DNA of 64,000 nt, from NCBI RefSeq assembly GCF_017565745.1, contig NZ_JAGDYM010000013.1, positions 1 to 64,000 of the forward strand. The letters are read 5' to 3'. The notes under the pieces are model-generated. The model did not search any database, was not told the origin of the DNA, and saw only the letters and a list, made by a program, of their open reading frames with translations. This document shows, in pieces, positions 1 to 7,852 of this stretch; within the stretch, counting starts at the first letter, position 1, and each line of letters begins with the position of its first letter. The position numbers were made by a program, and so were the translations under genes. The DNA comes from Leucobacter weissii. GTDB taxonomy: Bacteria; Actinomycetota; Actinomycetes; Actinomycetales; Microbacteriaceae.

Positions 1-68
1 TCACCGGCAAGGACGCTCAGCACGATCCTTGTCTTCTTCTCCACCGGAATCTGGGGTGGTCTTCCCAT
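1..68 (-). CDS. Transposase N-terminal fragment (IS3-type OrfA-like), cut by the window edge
   Basis: Reading leftwards from an ATG at 66-68, the 22 visible codons begin MGRPPQIPVEKKTRIVLSV. This resembles the start of small helix-turn-helix OrfA proteins of IS3-type insertion sequences that bind the element ends. The rest lies outside the window, so I cannot tell whether the IS is intact. The IS end probably lies between about 70 and 125, but I could not fix an inverted repeat. It fits an IS bordering the accessory genes to its right. Confidence 0.55.
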   Translation of the reverse strand, partial: MGRPPQIPVEKKTRIVLSVLAG

Positions 69-247
69 GTCGGACTCTCCGTTCAGGACTCAACTAACAG
101 CCCTGCCACATAGTCTGACGCGCGACAGCCAGGGCGACGCGCCACCGCGACGAACAACTGATGCTGGGTTGTGTGATGGGGGCGCCCCCTCACGCCAGAC
201 CGCACCCCCACATATCTGGGGACGGTTCGACACCTGAGAAAGGCACG

Positions 248-361
248 ATGATGAGTTCCACGAACACCCCGCAACAGCCCGCCACGTGGTGGCAACGGGT
301 CACCGCCGCCGTCCGTTCGTTCTTCCAGCGGCTCACCTCGGGCGGGTCTGATCGGGCATGA
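248..361 (+). CDS. Small 37-residue protein preceding DedA
   Basis: A short reading frame starts at tandem ATG codons (248 and 251) behind a GAGAAAGG ribosome-binding site, and its stop overlaps the start of the downstream DedA gene (ATGA). The peptide is polar at first, then has an amphipathic stretch with two tryptophans and a basic, serine-rich end. I do not recognise a family. The coupling suggests either a leader peptide that loads ribosomes onto the DedA gene or a small membrane-surface protein. The longer frame from 161 has no ribosome-binding site, so I prefer 248. Confidence 0.45.
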   Translation: MMSSTNTPQQPATWWQRVTAAVRSFFQRLTSGGSDRA

Positions 362-1005
362 CCGGAGCTGGTGACGGGTCGTTGCTGTCGACGATCGCAG
401 ACTGGGCGGTCTCGCTCATGGAGTCCATCGGCGCCCCCGGCGCGGGGATCGCGATCGCGTTGGAGAACCTATTCCCCCCGATCCCCAGCGAGGTCCTGCT
501 GCCGATGGCGGGACTTGCCGCCAGCCGCGGCTCGTTCACCCTCGTCGAAGCCATCGCCTGGACCACCGCCGGGTCGGTGGTCGGCGCGTTCCTGCTGTAC
601 GGGCTGGGCGCGTGGTTGGGAGCGGACCGGTTGCGGCGCACCGCCGACCGGCTGCCCCTGGTGCGCGGCAGCGACGTCGACCGGTCCATCGCCTGGTTCG
701 ACCGGTACGGTCCGCTCGCGGTGTTCCTGGGCCGCATGCTGCCCATCTTCCGCAGCTTGATCTCCATCCCCGCCGGTGTCGCCCGCATGCCGCTGTGGCG
801 TTTCGGACTGCTCACCACCGCCGGCAGCCTGATCTGGAACACCGTGTTCGTCCTGGCCGGCTACCTGCTGGGTGAGTCGTGGCCGGTCGTGGAGCAGTAC
901 GCCGGCCCCCTGCAGTTCATCGTGCTCACCGGCATCGGCCTCGCCGCGGCCTGGTTCATCACCGTCCGCGTCCGCCAACGCATCCTCGCCCGCCCCCGCA
1001 CCTGA
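358..1005 (+). CDS. DedA family membrane protein (first copy)
   Basis: This 215-residue integral membrane protein is of the DedA/VTT family, whose members include polyprenyl-phosphate and phospholipid flippases that recycle lipid carriers. The hallmark re-entrant motifs are visible: ENLFPPIPSE at residues 36-45 and FLGRMLPIFRSLISIPAG at 123-140, with the conserved acidic residue, prolines and arginines. Hydrophobic helices follow to a basic tail. The length is normal for the family. Its start overlaps the small upstream frame, and a second DedA gene begins 12 bases after its stop, so the two are probably co-transcribed. Substrate unknown. Confidence 0.88.
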   Translation: MTGAGDGSLLSTIADWAVSLMESIGAPGAGIAIALENLFPPIPSEVLLPMAGLAASRGSFTLVEAIAWTTAGSVVGAFLLYGLGAWLGADRLRRTADRLPLVRGSDVDRSIAWFDRYGPLAVFLGRMLPIFRSLISIPAGVARMPLWRFGLLTTAGSLIWNTVFVLAGYLLGESWPVVEQYAGPLQFIVLTGIGLAAAWFITVRVRQRILARPRT

Positions 1006-1017
1006 CCAGGACCCCTC

Positions 1018-1734
1018 ATGCTCAACGACTTCCTCCTATGGTTGCTGGACACCATCCAGGCCCTCGACCCCGTTCTGCGCACCACGATCGCCGGCGTCGC
1101 GATGATGCTGGAAACCAGCGCCCTGGTCGGGCTCGTCGTCCCCGGCGACGCCGTGGTGTTGCTCGCCGCGACCGGCGTGACCACCTTCTGGGGCGGGGTC
1201 GTCCTCTTCGTCGTCGTCGTCGTCGGCGCGCTCATCGGCGAGAGCATCGGATACGCCCTCGGACGCTGGTTCGGCCCCGCCCTGCAGCGCAGCCGCGTCG
1301 GCCAACTCCTCGGCGACCAGCAGTGGGAGCGGGCGCAACGCTACATCCAGCGCCGCGGAGGCCTCGCGATCTTCCTCTCCCGGTTCGTCCCCGTGCTGCA
1401 CTCCACCGTCCCCATGGTCGCCGGGATGACCCGGTTCCGGTACCGCACCTTCCTAGCATGGACCATCCCCGCCTGTGTGATCTGGGCAGCCGCCTACGTC
1501 ACCGTCGGGTCCCTCGCCGCGAACGCAATGCGCGAGTACGCCGGCAGCCTTCACATTGCCGGGTACATCTTCGTCGCCGTCATTCTCCTGTTCGTCTGCG
1601 GCGTGTGGGCCGTCAAACGGTTCATCCTCCGCTCCGAGAAACGCCACCTCGAGCCCCCGGCGACCGCCACCCCCACTCCGACGCAGGGCGCGGACGACTC
1701 CTCACCACACGCGGCCTCGATCGATCGCGCCTGA
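1018..1734 (+). CDS. DedA family membrane protein (second copy)
   Basis: This 238-residue DedA/VTT paralogue of the preceding gene carries the variant motif GLVVPGDAV at residues 38-46 and FLSRFVPVLHSTVPMVAG at 119-136. A hydrophobic run of repeated valines lies at about 60-72, and a proline/threonine-rich cytoplasmic tail follows residue 215. The two copies differ enough (PPIPSE against VPGDAV) to suggest different substrates rather than recent duplication. A CCAGGA element precedes the ATG. Predicted function is lipid-carrier or phospholipid transport across the inner membrane, known for the family but not for this member. Confidence 0.87.
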   Translation: MLNDFLLWLLDTIQALDPVLRTTIAGVAMMLETSALVGLVVPGDAVVLLAATGVTTFWGGVVLFVVVVVGALIGESIGYALGRWFGPALQRSRVGQLLGDQQWERAQRYIQRRGGLAIFLSRFVPVLHSTVPMVAGMTRFRYRTFLAWTIPACVIWAAAYVTVGSLAANAMREYAGSLHIAGYIFVAVILLFVCGVWAVKRFILRSEKRHLEPPATATPTPTQGADDSSPHAASIDRA

Positions 1735-1836
1735 ACCCGCGACAGTGACTGAGCCCATCGACGGCCCCACCCGCACAGGTCAAGCCCTCGCCCCGGCGTC
1801 AAGACACTCACTTCCCTCCACAGGAAAGAAGGACCG

Positions 1837-2748
1837 ATGCCCTACCAGGTTCCCAGTCGATTCAACAGAATCGCGATCGTCACCGGGGCCGACACCGAGC
1901 CGGGTCGCGCGGTCGCTCGCGCGCTGGCCGCCGCCGGGGCAACGGTCACGCTGGCAGTTCCCGATCCCGCCCGCGGAGATCAGATCCGCCGCCAGATCAT
2001 GGCCGCACACCCCGGCGCGGAGTTGTGCGTGCGGCGCCTGGACATGTCCGACCTGTCCAGCGTCCGCGGGTTCGCCGCCGCTCACATCGCGGACGGGCTC
2101 CCCGTCCACATGCTGATCAACCTCGCCGAGGCCCCCTGCCCTCTCACTCGCGTCGAGACCGCGGATGGCTTCGAGCTGCAGATGGCTACCAACTTCCTGT
2201 CCGCGCACGCACTGATCGCGAGCCTGCTGCCCGCGCTGTTGTCAGCGCCCTCGTCCCGCATCGTGACGGGAGCAAGCCGGGCAGCCCGACGCGGAAGAAT
2301 CGTTCTCGATGATGTGAACTCCGAACGCTCGTACCACGCCGCCGACGCCTATGCGGCGTCCAAGCTTGCGGGGCTGCTGCTCACTCAACGGCTCGCGCGA
2401 ATATCAACAACGTACGGTTGGCCTCTGCTCGCAACGAGCGCGCGCCCCGGCAGCGACCACGCGCACTCCCGCCCGGCCACGTGGGACCGCCCGGCTGGTA
2501 GCTGGCTCACCTCGGTTCGCGCGAACCTCCTACCAGAGGGGCAGCTGGTCGGCGACGTGGACCCTGTGCTGCACGCCGCCGCCGCACCCGACGTCACACA
2601 AGGGGGCCACTACGGAACGACCTGGCCGCTCCCCGGCCCGCCCCGCCCCGAACCACTACCCGACCAGGCGCGGGACGAAGAGCTGGCCGAGCAGCTCTGC
2701 GCGCAGGCCGAGCAACTCACCGGGGTATCCCTGACGCCCTTGACATGA
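1837..2748 (+). CDS. Short-chain dehydrogenase-like protein with degenerate cofactor site
   Basis: A 303-residue protein of the retinol-dehydrogenase-like SDR group, exactly as long as the SDR at 5187-6098 and alignable without gaps through its first half. The catalytic Tyr-x3-Lys is present (Y172, K176) and a serine lies in the expected strand. The Rossmann glycine motif TGxxxGxG reads TGADTEPG, so the middle glycine is Glu21, and the NNAG motif reads NLAE at 95-98. Those positions contact NAD(P) in classical SDRs, so cofactor binding may be lost. It could be a pseudoenzyme, a regulator or a decaying duplicate. An AGGAAAGAAGGA sequence precedes the ATG. Confidence 0.8.
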   Translation: MPYQVPSRFNRIAIVTGADTEPGRAVARALAAAGATVTLAVPDPARGDQIRRQIMAAHPGAELCVRRLDMSDLSSVRGFAAAHIADGLPVHMLINLAEAPCPLTRVETADGFELQMATNFLSAHALIASLLPALLSAPSSRIVTGASRAARRGRIVLDDVNSERSYHAADAYAASKLAGLLLTQRLARISTTYGWPLLATSARPGSDHAHSRPATWDRPAGSWLTSVRANLLPEGQLVGDVDPVLHAAAAPDVTQGGHYGTTWPLPGPPRPEPLPDQARDEELAEQLCAQAEQLTGVSLTPLT

Positions 2749-2830
2749 CCGGGCCTGGTGGCGCGACGCAGCCGGTCTGACAAGCTCGGGCCGCGCCTGG
2801 TGGTCGTCCACCGCCAGCTGCGCTCACCCC

Positions 2831-2862
2831 TAGACCTTCAACTGGACTTGAACGTTTAGGCT
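2831..2862 (+). promoter_or_regulatory. MerR-type promoter/operator, leaderless start
   Basis: A -35-like TAGACC (2831-2836) and a -10-like TAGGCT (2857-2862) are separated by 20 bp, the stretched spacing typical of MerR-regulated promoters. The spacer contains a perfect inverted repeat, TTCAA (2837-2841) and TTGAA (2848-2852). The GTG start codon lies only six bases after the -10 box, so the transcript is predicted to be leaderless and autoregulated. Confidence 0.6.
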
Positions 2863-2868
2863 GACAGT

Positions 2869-3321
2869 GTGCGCATATCTGAGGTCGCGGCACGGTCAGG
2901 TGTTCCCGCGACCACGCTGCGCTACTACGACTCCATCGGGCTCATCGATGCCCGCCGTGAACCCAATGGGTATCGCGCCTACGACGACGGCGTGCTGGAG
3001 CGGCTTACGTTCATCGAGGCGGCAAAGAAACTGGAGCTGTCCCTGCCCGAGATCGCCGAGCTGCTGGTCGTGGTCGACGGTGATAGCTGCACGCAGGTTC
3101 GTGACGCGCTGCACCCGAAGCTGACCGACCGGCTGCGTGAGGTCGATGCGCATCTGGCTGCGCTGCGCCTGCTGCGAGAGCGTCTGGTGGTCGCCAGCGA
3201 GAGGGTCGCCGCGTGCCCGGACAGTGGTGAGTCCTGCCGCAGCGAGTGCATGCTGCTGGGCGCAATCCGCCGTGCCTGCCAGTCTGATCAGGAACCCGCT
3301 GAGGGGTCGCAGTGGAGCTGA
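2869..3321 (+). CDS. MerR family metal-responsive regulator
   Basis: A 150-residue MerR-family protein with an N-terminal winged HTH (residues 1-70, motif GVPATTLRYYDSIGL), a dimerisation helix at about 83-112, and cysteines at 74, 116, 123 and 127. This cysteine layout resembles metal sensors of the CadR/ZntR type. Its 3' end overlaps the ACR3-like transporter by 10 bases, so the two form an operon, and a MerR-type operator lies just upstream. I infer that it activates the exporter in response to a thiophilic ion, arsenic or antimony by context. The GTG start is supported by the promoter position. Confidence 0.85.
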   Translation: MRISEVAARSGVPATTLRYYDSIGLIDARREPNGYRAYDDGVLERLTFIEAAKKLELSLPEIAELLVVVDGDSCTQVRDALHPKLTDRLREVDAHLAALRLLRERLVVASERVAACPDSGESCRSECMLLGAIRRACQSDQEPAEGSQWS

Positions 3322-4283
3322 TCCGGCGCATCGTTCAGGGGTGGGACGCTCACCAGATCCCGTTTTATCTGGTCGCGATCGCTGCCGGCGCTGGGGTGGG
3401 CTTGGCGTTCCCGGGCGTCGCTCCGGTGCTGGAGCATTCCATCGAGCCGGTGCTGATGCTGCTGCTGTTCGCGACCTTCCTGGGTGTGCCATTGACCGAG
3501 GTCGGACGAGCGTTCCGCGACATCCGCTTTCTCGGCACGGTCCTGGTGGCCAACTTCGTCCTCGTGCCCCTGGCTGCGTGGGGGCTGTCCCGGTTCGTGG
3601 CCGACGACCAGGGGCTGCTGCTGGGTGTGCTGCTGGTGCTCCTGACCCCGTGTATCGACTACGTGATCGTGTTCACGGGCCTCGCCGGCGGAGCCCGCGC
3701 CAGCCTCCTCGCGGCCGCCCCGCTGCTGATGCTCGCGCAGATCCTGCTGCTCCCGGCGTACCTGTTCTTGTTCGCCGGCCCGGACGTGCTCGCCGTGATC
3801 GACATCGCCCCGTTCGCGGAGGCGTTCCTGCTGCTGATCGTCATCCCCCTCGCCACGGCCGCGCTCGTGCAGATCCTCGCCCGCCGACACCGCACCGGAC
3901 GCGTCATCGAGACCGTCATGGCCGGCGTCATGGTGCCGCTGATGATGGCGACCCTGGCCGTGGTCATCGGCTCCCAGATCGCCGCGGTCGGCTCCCAGAT
4001 CACCGCGCTTCTGCGGGTGCTGCCGCTCTACGCCGTCTTCGTCATGATCGCCGTCACCATCGGCAAGCTCGCGGGGAGAGTGGCGCGGCTGGACGTCCGG
4101 TCGACGCGGGCCGTGATGTTCTCCGCCGCCACCCGCAACTCCCTCGTCGTCCTCCCACTCGCCCTGGCCCTCCCGCCCTCGCTGGCGATCGCACCGCTGG
4201 CTGTTGTTACCCAGACCCTCGTCGAACTGGTCGCGATGGTCATCCTTGTCCGCGCAGTCCCGGCCATCAGCCCGACCACCTGA
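3312..4283 (+). CDS. ACR3-like arsenic resistance transporter (bile acid:sodium symporter superfamily)
   Basis: A 323-residue membrane protein with about ten hydrophobic helices, matching arsenic-resistance members of the bile acid:sodium symporter superfamily. The two residues known to matter in ACR3 arsenite exporters appear in place: a cysteine in the fourth helix (C114 in LLTPCIDY) and a glutamate in the ninth (E305 in QTLVELVAMV). The signature SAATRNSLVVLPLALALP is also present. It overlaps the MerR gene by 10 bases. Predicted role is export of arsenite and/or antimonite from the cytoplasm. No arsenate reductase gene is adjacent, so it would act on the trivalent ion only. Confidence 0.82.
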   Translation: MELIRRIVQGWDAHQIPFYLVAIAAGAGVGLAFPGVAPVLEHSIEPVLMLLLFATFLGVPLTEVGRAFRDIRFLGTVLVANFVLVPLAAWGLSRFVADDQGLLLGVLLVLLTPCIDYVIVFTGLAGGARASLLAAAPLLMLAQILLLPAYLFLFAGPDVLAVIDIAPFAEAFLLLIVIPLATAALVQILARRHRTGRVIETVMAGVMVPLMMATLAVVIGSQIAAVGSQITALLRVLPLYAVFVMIAVTIGKLAGRVARLDVRSTRAVMFSAATRNSLVVLPLALALPPSLAIAPLAVVTQTLVELVAMVILVRAVPAISPTT

Positions 4284-4411
4284 GACGCGTCTGCCCCGCC
4301 GCGCGCGGGTGCGCCCGTGGTGGAAGGCGGCACTCACCGGGGTAGCGCGGAGCGTTGATCGCACGAGCGGCGATCACATTCTCGCGCTCGGCCACGCCGC
4401 CGTGAGCCGTC

Positions 4412-5089
4412 CTATCGAGGTGCTGGGGCGTCGTGTCGGGCGAGGAGCCCGGCCAGGGTGACGGTGAGGGAGCTGCCGACGATGTCGGTGAATCCCATGT
4501 GCAGCGCGGCGATGGCGGGGTCGGCGTCGTACGCGGCCTGCAGTGCGGGCGTGGGCGTGGAGTGCGGCCACGCGGCACTGGTGATCAGAATCGTGGTCAC
4601 AGCGACGTGCAGCGCATCGGCGCCGTCGAGCTCGGGCAGCACCCGGAGCACGATCCCGGTGAGGTCCTCGGCCATGCCATGGGTGGCGTGCTTGTGGCGC
4701 AGGATCACCTCGGTCGACACGTTCCGCTCGAGCACCGCCGCCTGCGCGGCGATGAGGTCGCACAGCACCGGTCGGCCCTGCAGCGTGGAGGCGATCGCAG
4801 AGGCGAGTTGTTCGGACCGCTCTGTCGCTGATCCTTCTGTGGTGTGCAGGGTGCTGTCCAGTTCCGCGACCCAGGCGCGGGTCTCGGTGTCCAGCAGCTC
4901 CAGCAGGATCGCTTCGCGGGACTCGAAGTAGCGCAGCACGTTGGACTTCGCCAATCCGACGCGGCGGCTGATCTCGTTCAGGCTCACCGCCGACACCGGC
5001 ATCTCAGCCAGCATGTCCGCGGTGATCTCCAGGATGCGCTGGCGACGGTGCTCGCGCTGCTCCTCGCTACGTGCTCTCTGAAAATCCAT
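4412..5089 (-). CDS. TetR family transcriptional regulator
   Basis: A 225-residue TetR-family repressor. The N-terminal HTH lies at about residues 18-64, with the recognition region RVGLAKSNVLRYFESREAIL; the C-terminal ligand-binding domain has a C-terminal helix LTVTLAGLLAR. It is divergent from the SDR at 5187, and the 97-bp region between them contains three copies of a 13-bp imperfect palindrome that could be its operators. It probably controls itself and the oxidoreductase genes to its right, responding to a small hydrophobic or electrophilic compound. The ligand cannot be read from the sequence. Confidence 0.85.
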   Translation of the reverse strand: MDFQRARSEEQREHRRQRILEITADMLAEMPVSAVSLNEISRRVGLAKSNVLRYFESREAILLELLDTETRAWVAELDSTLHTTEGSATERSEQLASAIASTLQGRPVLCDLIAAQAAVLERNVSTEVILRHKHATHGMAEDLTGIVLRVLPELDGADALHVAVTTILITSAAWPHSTPTPALQAAYDADPAIAALHMGFTDIVGSSLTVTLAGLLARHDAPAPR

Positions 5090-5102
5090 ACCCCCACTCT
5101 AC

Positions 5103-5171
5103 AGACCGGCAGGCTCTTGTGTACAGACCGATGGTGTGTTAGCGTCGAGATCACGAACAGACCAGCAGTCT
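5103..5171. promoter_or_regulatory. Triple operator-like repeat in the tetR-SDR intergenic region
   Basis: Three 13-bp elements of the form AGACC-N3-G-N-Y-T lie between the divergent tetR and SDR starts: AGACCGGCAGGCT (5103-5115), AGACCGATGGTGT (5125-5137) and AGACCAGCAGTCT (5159-5171). Start-to-start spacings are 22 and 34 bp, close to two and three helical turns. The third copy has perfect AGAC/GTCT arms. The arrangement fits cooperative binding by a TetR dimer on one DNA face; this is inference from the sequence only. Confidence 0.5.
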
Positions 5172-5186
5172 TTTGAGGAGTGGATC

Positions 5187-6098
5187 ATGACCTACGAGGT
5201 TCCCAACCAGAGCGGCAAGCTCGCCGTCGTCACCGGAGCGAACAGCGGTACGGGCAAGGAGGCCGCCCGCGGGCTGGCCGGCGCCGGTGCCCGCGTGATC
5301 ATGGCGGTGCGCACGCTCGCCAAGGGGGAGGAAGCCAAGCGCGACATCCTCGCCACCCACCCGGACGCGAAGGTGGAGGTGCGCCGGCTGGATCTGGCTG
5401 ACCTGTCCAGCGTGCAGGAGTTCGCTGACCAGTTGATCGCGGAGGGGACGCCGGTGGATCTGCTGCTGAACAACGCGGGGGTGATGATGCTCCCCAAGCG
5501 GTACGAGACCAAGGACGGTCTGGAGATGCAGCTGGGGACGAACTTCTTCGGCCACTTCGCGCTCACCGTGCGGCTGCTGCCGCTGCTGCTGAAGGCTGCC
5601 GCCCCGCGGGTGGTGACGATGTCCAGCAGCAATCAGGCCCCGATCGACTTCGAAGACCTGAACTGGGAGAAGTCCTACGACGCGAACGGCGCGTACGGCC
5701 GCTCGAAGCTCGCGGACATGCTCCTGAGCCAGCAGCTGGCCCGGATCGCGAAGGACAAGGGCTGGAACCTGCTGTCGGTGGGTGCACACCCGGGGAACTC
5801 CTCCACCAACATCTTCGACAACGGCGCCCAGTACGGTGACCGCCCGATCCTCGCGATCCGCATCGCCTGGCGGATCACGCCCAGTCACTCGCCCGCCGCC
5901 GGAGCCGCACCGATGCTGTACGCGGCGACCCGGTCGGACGTGACCCAGGGCGGCTACTACGGACCCCGGTTCGGTCTGATCGGAAGCCCCGCCCCGGCCC
6001 GGATCTCCAAGCGTGGGCAGGACACGCAGACCGCCGCCCGGCTGTGGGCCGAGGCGGAGCGGCTGACGGGTGTGACCCTGACCTCCGTCGGCCTCTGA
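5187..6098 (+). CDS. Short-chain dehydrogenase/reductase, retinol-dehydrogenase-like
   Basis: A 303-residue NAD(P)-dependent oxidoreductase of the SDR family. All core motifs are intact: TGANSGTG at 16-23, NNAG at 95-98, serines at 146-148, and Tyr170-x3-Lys174. The start is the ATG at 5187, seven bases after GAGGAG; the longer frame from GTG 5136 has no ribosome-binding site and would run through the operator repeats. It is divergent from tetR and is the intact counterpart of the degenerate SDR at 1837. The substrate is likely a small carbonyl or alcohol; nothing in the sequence narrows it further. Confidence 0.88.
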   Translation: MTYEVPNQSGKLAVVTGANSGTGKEAARGLAGAGARVIMAVRTLAKGEEAKRDILATHPDAKVEVRRLDLADLSSVQEFADQLIAEGTPVDLLLNNAGVMMLPKRYETKDGLEMQLGTNFFGHFALTVRLLPLLLKAAAPRVVTMSSSNQAPIDFEDLNWEKSYDANGAYGRSKLADMLLSQQLARIAKDKGWNLLSVGAHPGNSSTNIFDNGAQYGDRPILAIRIAWRITPSHSPAAGAAPMLYAATRSDVTQGGYYGPRFGLIGSPAPARISKRGQDTQTAARLWAEAERLTGVTLTSVGL

Positions 6099-6230
6099 CA
6101 CCCACCCCGCTTCCGCTTTCCCCTTCCCTTCTTCCCGTACTTCTTCGTCGCCGCCGCCTGGTGGTGACTGTCCCCGCGCTCGTCGACACCCACCGCCCGC
6201 GCAACTCTCATGAAAGGCAGTAACCGAACT

Positions 6231-6995
6231 ATGTCAACTCTCACCGGCAAGGTCGCCATCATCACCGGCGGCAGCAAGGGCACCGGCCTGGGCATCGCCA
6301 AGGCCTACGTCAAGGAAGGCATCGCCGTCGTCCTCACCGGCCGCAACGCCGATTCCCTCGCTACGGCGAAGGCGGAGCTGGAGCAGCTCGTGCCCGACGC
6401 GCAGGTCCTCGCCCTCGCGGCCGACAACAAGGACCCGCAGGTGGCGGAGAACGTCGTCGCGCAGACCATCGAGCGGTTCGGGCGCCTGGACGTGCTGATC
6501 AACAACGCGCAGGAGTTCCGCACCGGTAAAACGGTCGAGGACACCACCTGGGATGACATGCAGGCCACCTTCGAGTCCGGATTCTTCGCGACCTGGCGGT
6601 ACATGGTCGCAGCCCTCCCGCACCTCAAGGCCACCCAGGGCACCGTGATCAACATGGGCTCCGGCGCCGGCGTGCAGTCCGTTCCCCGCCACGCCGCGTA
6701 CGGGCCGAACAAGGAAGCCATCCGCGGACTGTCGCGGATCGCGGCGAAAGAGTGGGGCGCCGACGGGGTCACCGTCAACGTCATCAACCCCTACGTCGCC
6801 TCGGCCGAGTCCGAGCGGTACGAGAAGGCGCACCCGGAGATCATCGCCGAGATCATGAAGACCATCGCGCTGGGCCGCATCGGCGACGCCGAACTCAACG
6901 TCGGCAGCCTCGCCGTCTACCTCATCAGCGAAGGCGGCAAGTACATGACCGGCGCGTCCTTCGACGTCGACGGCGGCGCCTTCATCCGCCCCTGA
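6231..6995 (+). CDS. Short-chain dehydrogenase/reductase
   Basis: A 254-residue classical SDR with TGGSKGTG at residues 12-19, NNAQ at 91-94 (last residue Gln instead of the usual Gly), Ser144, and Tyr157-x3-Lys161. The C-terminal GASFDVDGG motif is typical of FabG-like enzymes. I chose ATG 6231 because GAAAGG lies about 13 bases upstream at 6212-6217; the earlier ATG at 6210 overlaps that site. It is followed after 30 bases by a DUF998 membrane protein. It probably oxidises or reduces a small carbonyl compound; substrate unknown. Confidence 0.87.
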   Translation: MSTLTGKVAIITGGSKGTGLGIAKAYVKEGIAVVLTGRNADSLATAKAELEQLVPDAQVLALAADNKDPQVAENVVAQTIERFGRLDVLINNAQEFRTGKTVEDTTWDDMQATFESGFFATWRYMVAALPHLKATQGTVINMGSGAGVQSVPRHAAYGPNKEAIRGLSRIAAKEWGADGVTVNVINPYVASAESERYEKAHPEIIAEIMKTIALGRIGDAELNVGSLAVYLISEGGKYMTGASFDVDGGAFIRP

Positions 6996-7025
6996 CACGT
7001 TTACCACGTTCAGGAAGACAGGACC

Positions 7026-7760
7026 ATGTCTATTCGCACCGCTCCCGCCACGCTGACGGGAACCCCCCACGCGCTGCGGCGCTGGCGTATCGGCGGAACC
7101 ATCCTCATCATCGGGCCGCTGCTGTATTGGGTCATTGAAGCCATCGGAGCAATGGCTTGGGACAACCCGCGCTACAGCTATGTTTTCAACTACATCAGCG
7201 ACCTCGGCGTCCCCAATCCCGGCACTTTCGAAGGCCGGCCGCTGGACTCAGAACTGCACCTGCTGGTCAACATCGCCGGATTCGCCCTGCAAGGGGTGCT
7301 GCTTCTCGCCGCCACGATCATGCTGTGGCGAACGGTGTCTGCTCCAGTGATGCGTTGGTTCTACCTCATCATCTCCGCCTTCTACGCGGCGGGTCTGATT
7401 CTGGTGGCTAGCTTCCACGGCTCAGACGCGGCAGTCGCCGACGGCACGGCCGTGTGGCACGGCGTGGGGGCACTTCCCACGTTTGTCGGTGCGAACATCA
7501 TCCTGATACTCATCGGAATCCACCTGTTCCGCCGCCGCCAGCAGGGTTTCACTAGCGTCGGCAGCCGAGTGGTGGGAGCTCTCTTCGCCACACTCGGAGT
7601 CGTCGGTATCTCCGCGCTGATCACTCTGCTGAGCATCTCTGGAAGTTCCGTCGACGGGCTCGTTGAGCGCATCGTGATCTATCCGTTCCTCGCCGCGCAG
7701 GTCATCGCCGGCGTCGGACTGTTGCGCGCCACCCGTCACACCTCCAATAGCGGGGTTTGA
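7026..7760 (+). CDS. DUF998 family membrane protein (first copy)
   Basis: A 244-residue multi-pass membrane protein of the DUF998 family, with about six hydrophobic helices and the family signature YSYVFNYISDLGVPN at about residues 54-68. An AGGAAGACAGG purine-rich stretch precedes the ATG. It is closely related to the DUF998 protein at 10051 (shared NYISDLGVP and FHGS motifs, similar length). Both copies lie directly downstream of an SDR gene. No biochemical role is established for the family that I can rely on; by context it is a membrane partner of the oxidoreductases. Confidence 0.82.
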   Translation: MSIRTAPATLTGTPHALRRWRIGGTILIIGPLLYWVIEAIGAMAWDNPRYSYVFNYISDLGVPNPGTFEGRPLDSELHLLVNIAGFALQGVLLLAATIMLWRTVSAPVMRWFYLIISAFYAAGLILVASFHGSDAAVADGTAVWHGVGALPTFVGANIILILIGIHLFRRRQQGFTSVGSRVVGALFATLGVVGISALITLLSISGSSVDGLVERIVIYPFLAAQVIAGVGLLRATRHTSNSGV

Positions 7761-7852
7761 ACGGCACTATCGCCGAATTGGGTGCTTCACCGCACGCACA
7801 GAGTGTCGGGCACCCGGAGCAGGTCCTACTTCAAGACGAAAAGGGAAACATC

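Noticed and set aside
6099-6145. Polypyrimidine run after the SDR at 5187
   Set aside because: It may be slow to transcribe or simply composition bias; no hairpin or repeat supports a function.
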